From contig CAIRJF010000013.1 of NCBI GenBank assembly GCA_903878805.1, positions 51,576-115,575 on the forward strand: a DNA stretch of 64,000 nt, in the 5' to 3' direction. The DNA is from an uncultured Verrucomicrobia subdivision 3 bacterium. GTDB lineage: Bacteria > Verrucomicrobiota > Verrucomicrobiia > Limisphaerales > UBA11358. The position numbers and the translations under genes were made by a program. Shown one piece after another: positions 26,249 to 34,689 of the stretch. Position 1 is the first letter of the stretch, and every line of letters starts with the position of its first letter. A model generated the notes under the pieces. The model saw only the letters and a program-made list of their open reading frames with translations. It was not told where the DNA came from and ran no database searches.

Positions 26249-27028
26249 ATGACTAACTACATTTATTTGCTGTATGGCAACAGCGATGATTCCTACACGG
26301 AGGCGGCCTACAGCATTGGCACGTTGCGGCAGCGGTTGGCCGGCGCCGCCGCCCGCATCATTGTCTTCACCGATCAGCCGAACCGCTTGAAGGACTGGCC
26401 CGTAATCGCCGAATCCGTCGCCGATCAATTGGGGGTCATGCGCGGCAAAACCGATTTTTCCCATCGGGCCAAACTGTGCGTGATCTGGAACTGCTTTGAA
26501 AAATATTCCGGAAACGTGATTTATCTGGATTCGGACACTTTTGTGCGCGGGAACATTGACCAGTTGGCCGGGCGGTTGACCAAAGGAACCGCTATCATGC
26601 ACGCATTTGAATGTGTTAATCCGGAAATCGGCCTGGCCGGATTTCAAACCCAACTCGCGGGCGGCATGGCTTACCGCTTCTCCGCCGAGTCGCAGATGTA
26701 TAATGCCGGGGTGATTGGCTTGCATCGCGATGACCGGGAAATCGTCAATCTGGCGCTGGCATTATGCGATGCTATTCTCAACACTGGGAGCCGATTGCAC
26801 ACGGCGGAACAATTTTCGGTTTCCGAGGCGTTGCGTATCTCCCGAACCAAAATTGTCACGGCGCAGGGTGTGATCACGCATTACATCGGCCACCGATTTT
26901 ATATTCGGGAAAAAGTCGCTGAACGAAGCCGCCAAACCGGCCAGCCGCCGTGGGCATTTGACCGGCCCATTCCCTATTCTTACTTGAAGGTGAAATGGCT
27001 GAGAAAATTTGGATACTATTTGAAATAA
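26249..27028 (+). CDS. GT-A-fold glycosyltransferase (GT8-like), second paralogue
   Basis: The protein has 259 residues, the same length as the product of 24537-25316 and aligned to it without gaps. It keeps IYLLYG, SHRAKLC, the YLDSDTFVRG metal site, FECVNPEIGLAGFQ, QMYNAGVIGLH and the RQTGQPPWAF ending. Differences cluster around residues 100-115 and the last 50 residues, which may change acceptor or sugar choice. The pair flanks the GT2-like gene, giving an A-B-A' arrangement that suggests a gene duplication within the locus. Confidence 0.82.
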   Translation: MTNYIYLLYGNSDDSYTEAAYSIGTLRQRLAGAAARIIVFTDQPNRLKDWPVIAESVADQLGVMRGKTDFSHRAKLCVIWNCFEKYSGNVIYLDSDTFVRGNIDQLAGRLTKGTAIMHAFECVNPEIGLAGFQTQLAGGMAYRFSAESQMYNAGVIGLHRDDREIVNLALALCDAILNTGSRLHTAEQFSVSEALRISRTKIVTAQGVITHYIGHRFYIREKVAERSRQTGQPPWAFDRPIPYSYLKVKWLRKFGYYLK

Positions 27029-27055
27029 AAAACCGTTGCCCGCCGCAAAAGTTTT

Positions 27056-27916
27056 TCAAGCCGACACTTCGCGCGCGCGCCGCCGCTTGTAAACCTTGCA
27101 GACGTTGCGGTAGAAAGTCTGGTTGTAAAGCCGGTGGAGCAGGAAGTTCGGATGGATTTCGCTCTGGTATCGGTCAAACGAGGCAACCTTGTCCGTCGGC
27201 GAAAAGCCGGTCTGCGCGAGAAATTTCGGAAAGATTTCCTTCACGGCAAAATCATAAAGCTCCAAGTCGAGGCGGTTTTTCTCGCGCGTCATGTCCACGA
27301 TGCGCGGATCATTTTCCAGTGATTTCTTAATGGAATTGTCGCGCGCGGTGACTTTCCGTTTGTAGTTAAAATTCAGCCGATAGGGGCAGATTTTATCCAG
27401 CATATGCAGCGACAGGTCAAATTTTTCCGTCAAACCGACGAAGTGAAATTTTTCCAGAACCATTTTGGCGCGGCCTAGATCAGCCTTGCCCGCCAGCCGC
27501 CGCACCTGAAGATTTTCCAGCACCTCCTCGTTTGCGAGCATCTGCTCAAACGTCAGCGTCCGCCCGCCGCGCAGGACATTGTCCTGATAATGCGAAAATA
27601 CCCGGGCGAGCGGCTCGCGGAGAAAGGTGATGTAAAACGGATCCGGCACGGAAAAGCGCAGCGGATCAACGAGGTTTTCGCCAGCGATGCTGCGGAGCCA
27701 AGGAAACATCCGGCGCGTGAAATCAACATCACGTTGATCTACGATTTCTTTACCGAGGTGGCCGAGGTGGCAATGCGAAACGCCGAGACTGTTTTCCAAA
27801 ATAAATTGAAAGGTCGTGCCCGCCGTCTTTGGGATGTGCAAAAAAAATAACATCTGATAATTCCAAATCTGCTCCAAGTGACCGCAAAACTTCCTTAATT
27901 TTTCCGTGTTTGGCAA
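27056..27916 (-). CDS. PAPS-dependent sulfotransferase
   Basis: The frame encodes 286 residues from ATG 27916. A start at ATG 27853 would give 265 residues and begin MLFFLHIPKTAGTTF. I consider that second start likely, because it places the PAPS 5'-phosphosulfate loop (PKTAGTT) at the N-terminus and avoids a 22-base overlap with the preceding gene. The 3'-phosphate site is FLREPLARVFSHYQ. The family transfers sulfate from PAPS to hydroxyls of carbohydrates. Sitting in a glycan locus, it probably sulfates a surface sugar; cysC at 43175 could supply PAPS. It heads inward, convergent with the GT genes on the plus strand. Confidence 0.85.
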   Translation of the reverse strand: MPNTEKLRKFCGHLEQIWNYQMLFFLHIPKTAGTTFQFILENSLGVSHCHLGHLGKEIVDQRDVDFTRRMFPWLRSIAGENLVDPLRFSVPDPFYITFLREPLARVFSHYQDNVLRGGRTLTFEQMLANEEVLENLQVRRLAGKADLGRAKMVLEKFHFVGLTEKFDLSLHMLDKICPYRLNFNYKRKVTARDNSIKKSLENDPRIVDMTREKNRLDLELYDFAVKEIFPKFLAQTGFSPTDKVASFDRYQSEIHPNFLLHRLYNQTFYRNVCKVYKRRRAREVSA

Positions 27917-28899
27917 TCGTTATATCCCAAGGCCGCCGCGCCAGCAGCGATGACCTCAGCCACGGAAATCTCCGCTATGGCTGCCGGGCGCGGTGCCACC
28001 ACCACCCAGTCGGGATGCTGAAATGGCGTCGGGCTACCGGTGTCCGCCTGATGGATGAGCATCAAAACCCGCTTGCCCAACGCCACGGCCAGATGCAGCG
28101 CTCCGGTGTCGCCACCGCACACCAACGTGGACAGTTGCATCAGGCCGCCAGTGATGAGCAAAGGCACGCCCGCAGAAATCGCGAAACCTTCTTGCCGGGC
28201 CGGTTCCAGTGCGGCGCGGTCCGCCGGGCCACCGCCCAAAATAATTTGCACGCCCACCGCCCGCCAGTGCCGGGCGCAAGCCAGATAATTTTCCAACGGC
28301 CAATTCTTATGCGCGCCGCTCGTGAAGGGTTGGACATAAATTGTCGGCTTCGCCGGGTCAAGTTGCTGGGCGGCGAACCAGTCGCGCGCTGCCGCGACCG
28401 CCGTGGCGGGCAGGGCAAATTCGTTGCGAATCGCGCCAATCTTCAAGCCACATTGCTCCAAAAGACGCAGATGGGAGACGGCCGGATGAACGTGCAGTCC
28501 GGGTTTGATTTGCCGGGTATAAGCCCAGCCGCGACCGGCGCGATACACTTGCACCCACCGTTGCGGTGCGCCGCTGAAGCGCGTCAACCACGCACTCTCG
28601 CCATTGCCGTGCAAGTCCAACGCCAGTGAAAAATTTCCCGCGCGCAAGCGACTCAACAGGCGGAAAAATTCCTTGCCCATCCGCCACGGATTGCCGCTGC
28701 GGAACGCGGCGCGGTCGAGCGCAATGGTTTCGTCCACGTCACGAAAACCTTGCATCAGCGCGGCATTTTCCTTGGTCGTGAGAAAAGTTATTTTTGCCGC
28801 CGGAAAGTTTTGGCGCAAAACAGAAATGGCCGGCAGCGTTAAAACCACGTCGCCGATGGCCGTCAAACGGATGACTAAAATGCGTGCGGGAGTTTCCAT
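27895..28899 (-). CDS. Glycosyltransferase family 9 (heptosyltransferase-like)
   Basis: The protein has 334 residues. The N-terminus ILVIRLTAIGDVVLTLPAISVL is the hallmark of ADP-heptose:LPS heptosyltransferases. The C-terminal half has the donor site with VCGGDTGALHLAVALGKRVLMLIHQADT. Members add heptose or a related sugar to the inner core of LPS on the cytoplasmic face. A second GT9 gene lies at 34690. The end overlaps the start of the sulfotransferase frame if the longer start of that gene is used. It abuts the following GT4 gene without a gap. Confidence 0.88.
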   Translation of the reverse strand: METPARILVIRLTAIGDVVLTLPAISVLRQNFPAAKITFLTTKENAALMQGFRDVDETIALDRAAFRSGNPWRMGKEFFRLLSRLRAGNFSLALDLHGNGESAWLTRFSGAPQRWVQVYRAGRGWAYTRQIKPGLHVHPAVSHLRLLEQCGLKIGAIRNEFALPATAVAAARDWFAAQQLDPAKPTIYVQPFTSGAHKNWPLENYLACARHWRAVGVQIILGGGPADRAALEPARQEGFAISAGVPLLITGGLMQLSTLVCGGDTGALHLAVALGKRVLMLIHQADTGSPTPFQHPDWVVVAPRPAAIAEISVAEVIAAGAAALGYNDCQTRKN

Positions 28900-30078
28900 T
28901 TAGCTGACGGCCAAAGATTGCAGCAACGCTCGACAAAACGCCGCGCGCGAATAAGTTTTTGCGTAATTTTTTGCCGCGCTGGTGAACTGATTTACGTCCG
29001 CAATGGAAAATTGTGTCGCTCGTATTAGGCTTTGCGTGAGCGCGGAAACATTGCCCGACGGAAAAACCAGACCCAGTTTGTGTTCGCGCGTGAGGCGGCC
29101 GAGCAATTGTTCGTCGGAAACAATCACCGGTTTACCGGCGGCCATCGCGCGCGACAAAACGCCGCTGCCGCCGAAATGGTTCAAGTATGGCAGTAACACC
29201 GCGTCGCTCGCGGCGAAACACATTTTTTCTTCTTCAACCGTAACGTAGCGGTCGAGCAACTTGGCGCGGTTTTGGCGGACGAGTTGCGCGAGGCCATCAG
29301 CCGTTTTGCCAGTGGGATTTTGCTGTCCGGCGCAAAGCAAAAACGCCGGTGATTCCGGCGGCAGTTGCAACATCGCTTCGACAGCGACGTGCAAACCTTT
29401 GCGCCGCGCGCCGGTTCCGTAAAACAGAAAGACTTTCCGGTCGGCGGGAATCTCCAATTGTTTTATGGCCGCGAGCGCGTCGCTGTCGTAGCCGAGCGGA
29501 CACGGGTCAGGCAGTAAAAAAATCGGTGCGGCTGGATTTCTTTTTTGCAAGTCAGCGGCAAGAAATTCATCCACGAACAAAATTTGCTGGAACCAATTTT
29601 CGCGCAGCAATTTTTGGAAGCCGGAAATTTTCAGCGCGCGATCAAGCGACCATTGGGGCGCTTCGAGAAAACGTGGGCGATGATAAATGCCGCCCATGCG
29701 TCCGCGTAATTCCGGCGGCGGGCGAAAACCAAAGGTTGCTTTGCGCCAGCAATCCGAGGCGATTTCGTCGAGCGCGCAGAGAAAAACATTTTCGGCGCCG
29801 CTGCTTTTTAAGCAGTGCGCGACGGAGCGGGCTTTGCCGTCAAGATGGCGGCGGCCATTTTCGTCGTAGGCGGAAATCAATTTCACTTCGCCGAGCAATC
29901 CGGCGAGATTTTGTTCGACGCGTTCGCGCGAACCGGGGCGCAAATCGGCGGCGATGGTCAGTTGAAAATTGGCGGACAGCAAATCGTCGGTGATGAAACG
30001 CAACCAGCCGAGGTGGTGACCTTCGGTGCGCGGCTCGTAAAGCAACAGATGTTTTTTGCGGTTGGCGGAGGCGGTCAT
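28900..30078 (-). CDS. GT4-like glycosyltransferase
   Basis: The protein has 392 residues. The N-terminus is HLLLYEPRTEGHHLGWLRFITDDLL. The C-terminal Rossmann domain contains KVFLFYGTGARRKGLHVAVEA and the donor-binding ending SGVLSRAMAAGKPVIVSDEQLLGRLTRE, with the EX7E region altered (GSGVLSRAMAAGKPV). This layout fits GT4 retaining enzymes. The sugar is unknown. Its start overlaps the end of the GT2 gene upstream (30075) by 4 bases, so the minus-strand glycosyltransferase genes form one operon running from 32672 down to 27056. Confidence 0.83.
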   Translation of the reverse strand: MTASANRKKHLLLYEPRTEGHHLGWLRFITDDLLSANFQLTIAADLRPGSRERVEQNLAGLLGEVKLISAYDENGRRHLDGKARSVAHCLKSSGAENVFLCALDEIASDCWRKATFGFRPPPELRGRMGGIYHRPRFLEAPQWSLDRALKISGFQKLLRENWFQQILFVDEFLAADLQKRNPAAPIFLLPDPCPLGYDSDALAAIKQLEIPADRKVFLFYGTGARRKGLHVAVEAMLQLPPESPAFLLCAGQQNPTGKTADGLAQLVRQNRAKLLDRYVTVEEEKMCFAASDAVLLPYLNHFGGSGVLSRAMAAGKPVIVSDEQLLGRLTREHKLGLVFPSGNVSALTQSLIRATQFSIADVNQFTSAAKNYAKTYSRAAFCRALLQSLAVS

Positions 30079-30866
30079 TTGGGCGGCGAGGCTTTGCGGT
30101 TTTGCGCTTCAAACGCTTTGAAGTAGCGGAGAAAAGTGTAGAAGCCGGTTAGCCAGGCGATAGTCAATCCGCGCCAACCGTCGAGAAAACCTAGTTTGAA
30201 AACATAACCGCGCAAGAAACGCCACGGCGGGCGGACGAGCAGATGAACAAAGGTGATTTGACGGTTTTCGGCGCGGCAGGTCGCAGCAAATTCGTCCGCG
30301 TAACGGACGGTTTTTTTGATCTGATGCTCGACGCTTTCCATGCTGTAATGTAAAAGCTCGCCGCGCAACCGTCCAACTTTTCCAGTCACGACGACGCGGC
30401 CATGTGGGAAGACGCCGCCCCATTGGCCTTGGCCGCGGCGCCACAAACGCAGTTTGCGGTCGGGATACCATTCGCCGTGGCGAATCCACTTGTCGTAATA
30501 AAGTGTGCAGCGCGGAAATTCGTAGGCGTCGCAGCGTCCAAGTTTTTCCGGGTTGGAAAATAATTTTTTTATTTCCGTCGCGAGTTCGGGCGAGACGACT
30601 TCATCGGCGTCGAGCGCGAGCAGCCATTCGCGCGTGGCTTTTTCAGAGGCGGAACGGTTTTGCTCGATGTTGCCTTTCCACGGCTCGCGAAAATTTTTTC
30701 CACCGAAAGACTCTACGATTTTGTCCGTGCCGTCGTTCACGTCGTCGTTGATGACGACGATGATTTCGGCTGCCCAATCCGCGACGCTTTGCAACGTGGG
30801 CGTGATGCGGTGCGCCTCGTTGCCGGCGATGATGCAGACGGAGATAGGCAGTGGGTTCGGGTTCAT
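30075..30866 (-). CDS. GT2 glycosyltransferase (WaaE/KdtX-like)
   Basis: The protein has 263 residues from ATG 30866, where PISVCIIAGNEAHRITPTLQSV, the GT2 nucleotide site, begins. The frame stays open upstream to 30971, but those codons overlap the next gene and are unlike the family. The metal motif is LALDADEVVSPEL, followed by LYYDKWIRHGEWYPDRKLRLWRRG, which is typical of WaaE/KdtX-type LPS core glucosyltransferases. The C-terminus contains a hydrophobic or amphipathic region (VFKLGFLDGWRGLTIAW). It couples by a 4-base overlap to the GT4 gene. Confidence 0.87.
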   Translation of the reverse strand: MNPNPLPISVCIIAGNEAHRITPTLQSVADWAAEIIVVINDDVNDGTDKIVESFGGKNFREPWKGNIEQNRSASEKATREWLLALDADEVVSPELATEIKKLFSNPEKLGRCDAYEFPRCTLYYDKWIRHGEWYPDRKLRLWRRGQGQWGGVFPHGRVVVTGKVGRLRGELLHYSMESVEHQIKKTVRYADEFAATCRAENRQITFVHLLVRPPWRFLRGYVFKLGFLDGWRGLTIAWLTGFYTFLRYFKAFEAQNRKASPPK

Positions 30867-30948
30867 GGGCCGAGCTTCTGCGCGGTAGATTAAGTGTTTT
30901 TTTGCGTTCCGGCCAGAACGGATTGCGCGGACAGAGCAATCGGTAATG

Positions 30949-31809
30949 TCAGCAATAGTGCCACTGGCCACCGATTCTTTTTTCGTGCAGCGTGCGGTCG
31001 TAGCGGAGTTTTTCGGTGTTTTTCCACCAGAAATTCCGCACGGCGTGCTTCAGTTGGACGGCTTTGCGTTTGCCCCAAGTCTGCCCGGTTTGCCGCCGAT
31101 AATACTCACGGTCGCCCAGGCTCAAGTTTGGTTTCTTCATCTCGGCCTTCATGCTCTTCTGCGTAACGCTGCCGTAATGGTGATAAAACGAGCGGCCGGT
31201 AATCGCCAGCTTCAAACCGGCACTGCGGGCGCGCCGGAAAAATTCGTCGTCCTCGTAACCGCCGAGCTTGGGGTCTTCGTTGAACCAACCGATTTTTTCA
31301 AAGACCCGACGGTGAACCATGAAACAGGAGCCGCGAGCCACATTCCGGCGGGTGACGGCGGCCATGCGGTGCATGAAATCGCGGGCATACTCTGGGAAAT
31401 CATAATCCACATCGCCCTCGCACATGGAGCCACTGGCGATGTCGATCTGCTCTTCCTCGGCAAAGGCAATGAGACCCGCCAAGGTCTCCGGTGCGAAAAG
31501 AATGTCGTTATTGGACACGACCGTCCATTCGGAAGTAGAGGCCTTGGCACCTTGGTTCCACGCGAAGGCGCAGCCTTGATTTTTGGCGTTGTGGATGACA
31601 CGAATGTCGGGAAAGCCAGCCAGATATTCCGTGGTGCCGTCGGTCGAGGCGTTGTTGACAATGACGATTTGCGAACCAGCGATGCCCGCCTGCAAGAGAG
31701 TTTCCACGCAGCCCTTGGTGTAGTGAAGCTGGTTAAAAACCGGGATGGTGATGGTGACATCCAACGGTGCGTCGGCGGGCTTGGAGTTTTGTCCGGTCGG
31801 ATTATTCAT
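30949..31809 (-). CDS. GT2 glycosyltransferase
   Basis: The protein has 286 residues. The GT-A domain has DVTITIPVFNQLHYTKGCVETL, VIVNNASTDGTTEYL, WTVVSNNDILF and GYEDDEFFRRARSAGLKLA, which are the nucleotide-binding, acceptor and ED motifs of family 2 inverting enzymes (rhamnosyl- or glucosyltransferase-like). The C-terminus is basic. It is coupled by a 4-base overlap to the GT17 gene (31806) and sits 82 bases before the WaaE-like gene. The last acceptor is unknown. Confidence 0.87.
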   Translation of the reverse strand: MNNPTGQNSKPADAPLDVTITIPVFNQLHYTKGCVETLLQAGIAGSQIVIVNNASTDGTTEYLAGFPDIRVIHNAKNQGCAFAWNQGAKASTSEWTVVSNNDILFAPETLAGLIAFAEEEQIDIASGSMCEGDVDYDFPEYARDFMHRMAAVTRRNVARGSCFMVHRRVFEKIGWFNEDPKLGGYEDDEFFRRARSAGLKLAITGRSFYHHYGSVTQKSMKAEMKKPNLSLGDREYYRRQTGQTWGKRKAVQLKHAVRNFWWKNTEKLRYDRTLHEKRIGGQWHYC

Positions 31810-32672
31810 ACAGGCTTGATCCAGCCGGCGAATTTGTCTGGGTGCATTTGCACATATTCGGGAAATGATTTATCCAGCGGGACAAAAGTGAGTTGTTCAT
31901 TCTTGCCGAACAGGGTTTCGCCCTGATTTATGAGCTCCGTAATGCGCTGCACATCGGTGAATTCCGCCCGGTTGAATTCCTGATGTGAAAATGCCCGCAG
32001 TTTGTCAACGATACGTTCGCCGCCGCCCATGTAGGTGAAATGCCAACCGGCATCTTTCACCGTCTTGTAGCCGCTGTGGCGCATTTCCTCGGCGCAGGAA
32101 AAATCCCGGTAACGCGCCATGCGCGAACCGAAGCTCACATGATTCGAGCGGCAGTTTAGAAAATAGCGGTAAAGCGATTGCTCGAACCGCCAGATGAACG
32201 GATGGTTCCGCCGCAGTCGCCGCCGCAAGCCGCGGCGATAGAAAATAAATTTCACGAACGCCGAGTTCAGCAAGTCGTGGCCCAGATTCGTAAATAGTTG
32301 GTCATTGAATGGCACGTCTTTCGCCAGTTGCTGCACCACGGACGGACGCGGAATTTCATCCAGATCGGAGACCAGAATCCAGTCATCCGGTCGGCAATTC
32401 TTCAGCCCGCGCTCAATACCGTTCCGATGGAAGCGTTCCACCTCGAACGCGTCTGGCGACTTTGGCAGGTCATTCATTACCACATGGACAATCTTGTCGT
32501 GAAAGCCGCTGAACCGCGCGCGGTTTTCCTGATAGTAAAGCGGTTTGGGTTTGTTGGAATGCGTCTGGGTCGCCTCGACCAGCACAAATTTGTCCACCAC
32601 CCCGGCCAGTTCATGCAGCCGCAATTCCAGCAGCTCCAGCTCGTTGTAAAATATGAAACAGTCGTAAATCAT
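31806..32672 (-). CDS. GT17-family glycosyltransferase (MGAT3-like)
   Basis: The protein has 288 residues. It opens with YDCFIFYNELELLELRLHEL, VDKFVLVEATQTHSNKPKP and continues with DWILVSDLDEIPRPSVV and HDLLNSAFV. These are hallmarks of family 17, whose eukaryotic members add the bisecting GlcNAc to N-glycans (beta-1,4-GlcNAc transfer). The bacterial versions occur in surface-polysaccharide loci. The DLDE motif is the probable metal and donor site. It is first in the minus-strand operon and divergent from the MsbA-type exporter. Confidence 0.85.
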   Translation of the reverse strand: MIYDCFIFYNELELLELRLHELAGVVDKFVLVEATQTHSNKPKPLYYQENRARFSGFHDKIVHVVMNDLPKSPDAFEVERFHRNGIERGLKNCRPDDWILVSDLDEIPRPSVVQQLAKDVPFNDQLFTNLGHDLLNSAFVKFIFYRRGLRRRLRRNHPFIWRFEQSLYRYFLNCRSNHVSFGSRMARYRDFSCAEEMRHSGYKTVKDAGWHFTYMGGGERIVDKLRAFSHQEFNRAEFTDVQRITELINQGETLFGKNEQLTFVPLDKSFPEYVQMHPDKFAGWIKPV

Positions 32673-32765
32673 CGGCGGTCGGCGATGAAGCTAAAGAACC
32701 ACCTTGGTTGTGCCAAGTTGAAAACAAAACTTTCACTTTCCGTCGCCATTGTCAGAATAACGGCG

Positions 32766-34589
32766 ATGATCGCATTTCTCGGCAAGCTTTGGCAGTTCGT
32801 GCGGCCTTACCGCGCGCGGCTGTTCCTCGGCGTGTTCACCGGCATCCTCGCGGGGCTGATGGCGCCGCTGATGATTGTCACCATCACGCTCGTCGCCAAC
32901 GTCATGTTTCCCGCGCCGGGTCAAAAACCGATTGAGGAAAAATTTTCATCGCTCCCGCAATTCGCGGTGCAATGGCTGCACGACGCGCGCGTCGGCCTGG
33001 AAAGCGGCCTGCACCAGCATCGCGGCGCGCTCTTTCTGTTTGTCGCGCTGATTCCGCTCGTCATGTTGTTGCGTGGCGTGGTGACTTATCTGAACACATA
33101 TTTCCTGCAATGGGTGGCCATCCGCGCCGTGAACGACCTGCGCGTCAAACTGTTTTCGCATCTCATTGATTTGTCCGCCGGATTTTTCAGCCAAAACCGC
33201 AGCGGCGAACTCATCTCGCGCATCATGAGCGACACCTCGGCGCTTTACGTCATCTTCAGCAATGCCACCTCCGTCATTGTCCGCGATCCCGTTACACTCG
33301 TCGCCATCGTCACCGCCTTGCTCTGGCGTTCGGAGACCCGCACCATGACGCTGATTTCATTGATTGTTCTGCCCGTATGTATCATTCCGCTTTCCATCTT
33401 CAGCAAAAAAGTCCGCCGGTCCAGCAGTGAATTGCAAAAGCAAAATGCAGCGCTCATGCAGGTCATGGCGGAAACCTTCACCGGCCACCGCGTCGTCAAG
33501 GCCTACAACTTGGAGACTGTCGTCGCCGAGGAATTTCGCGCCACCGCCGGGCGCGCCACCGGCAATTTCATGCGCATCATCCGCGCCAACGAGATCACCT
33601 CGCCCATCATTGACGTGCTTGGCGCCACCGGCATCGCCATCGCGCTCATCTACATGAATTCCTCGCCCGGCGCGCGGCCCAGCACCGGCGATTTCACCCA
33701 GTTAATTTTGAGCATTTTCCTCATGTATCCGCCGATAAAAAATCTGTCGCGTCTGCACAACCAGTTGCATCAGGCGCGCGCCGCCAGCGACCGCATCTTT
33801 GAACTGCTCGCCACCAAAAATTCCGTGCCCGAACCCGCCGCGCCCAAAATGCTCCACGCCGACAAGGCGGACATCGTGTTTGAAAACCTTGATTTTAACT
33901 ACGGTGAAAAATCCGTTCTCCGCGGCATCAACCTCACCGTCAAAGCCGGCCAGCTCGTCGCGCTCGTCGGCACGAGCGGCTCTGGCAAAACCACGCTCGC
34001 CAACCTGCTTTTGCGGTTCTACGATCCGGCACGTGGCCGGATAAAAATCGGCGGCGTGGATGTGCGTGACATTTCGACGCGCGACCTGCGCAATCAAATT
34101 GCCGTCGTTTCGCAGGAAAATATTTTGTTCAATGACACCATCCGCCGGAACATCGAACTCGGCCGCCTCGGCGCGACGAACGAAGAAATCACCACCGCCG
34201 CAAAACACGCCTACGCCCTTGATTTCATTGAGCAAAAACCGGAAGGCTTCGACACCGTCATCGGCGAAAAAGGCGTTTCACTTTCCGGTGGCCAACGCCA
34301 GCGCCTCGCCATCGCGCGCGCCGTTTTGAAGAATGCGCCGATTTTAATTTTGGACGAAGCCACCAGCGCGCTCGACACCGAATCCGAACGCGCCGTGCAA
34401 GCCGCGCTCGACGAACTCATGAAAGGCCGCACCACGATTTGCATCGCGCACCGCCTCTCGACCATTTTGCACGCCGATTTAATTGTCGTTTTAGATCAGG
34501 GAAAAATTGTCGAAACCGGCTCGCACGATGAACTCGTCAAACGCGCCGGCGTCTATCAAAAACTTTACGAACTGCAATTCGCCTCGTGA
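32766..34589 (+). CDS. ABC exporter of the MsbA / lipid-linked sugar type
   Basis: The protein has 607 residues from ATG 32766. Upstream in-frame ATGs (for example 32685) lie in the start region of the divergent GT17 gene and add non-conserved residues. A membrane domain of six helices (about 1-320) is followed by an ATPase with Walker A GTSGSGKTT near residue 400, the signature LSGGQRQR near 505, Walker B ILILDEATSALD and the His switch CIAHRLST. This half-transporter layout fits MsbA, which flips lipid A core across the inner membrane. Its place in the glycan locus supports export of LPS core or a lipid-linked glycan. Name MsbA is not certain. Confidence 0.87.
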   Translation: MIAFLGKLWQFVRPYRARLFLGVFTGILAGLMAPLMIVTITLVANVMFPAPGQKPIEEKFSSLPQFAVQWLHDARVGLESGLHQHRGALFLFVALIPLVMLLRGVVTYLNTYFLQWVAIRAVNDLRVKLFSHLIDLSAGFFSQNRSGELISRIMSDTSALYVIFSNATSVIVRDPVTLVAIVTALLWRSETRTMTLISLIVLPVCIIPLSIFSKKVRRSSSELQKQNAALMQVMAETFTGHRVVKAYNLETVVAEEFRATAGRATGNFMRIIRANEITSPIIDVLGATGIAIALIYMNSSPGARPSTGDFTQLILSIFLMYPPIKNLSRLHNQLHQARAASDRIFELLATKNSVPEPAAPKMLHADKADIVFENLDFNYGEKSVLRGINLTVKAGQLVALVGTSGSGKTTLANLLLRFYDPARGRIKIGGVDVRDISTRDLRNQIAVVSQENILFNDTIRRNIELGRLGATNEEITTAAKHAYALDFIEQKPEGFDTVIGEKGVSLSGGQRQRLAIARAVLKNAPILILDEATSALDTESERAVQAALDELMKGRTTICIAHRLSTILHADLIVVLDQGKIVETGSHDELVKRAGVYQKLYELQFAS

Positions 34590-34603
34590 TGAAGATTCTA
34601 ATT

Positions 34604-34669
34604 AGGAAAGCAGGAAAACAGGAATTCGAAAAAAGTCTTCTCGGGTTTTTCCTACCTTCCTGCTTTCCT
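34604..34669. repeat. 13-base inverted repeat between exporter and GT9 genes
   Basis: AGGAAAGCAGGAA (34604-34616) is matched exactly by its complement at 34657-34669. The similarity extends outwards at reduced identity. The 40-base loop is A/T-rich. It occupies most of the 100-base gap after the exporter stop and could act as a terminator or mRNA-stabilising stem. Confidence 0.8.
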
Positions 34670-34689
34670 TATTCATTTCATTTTACTGA

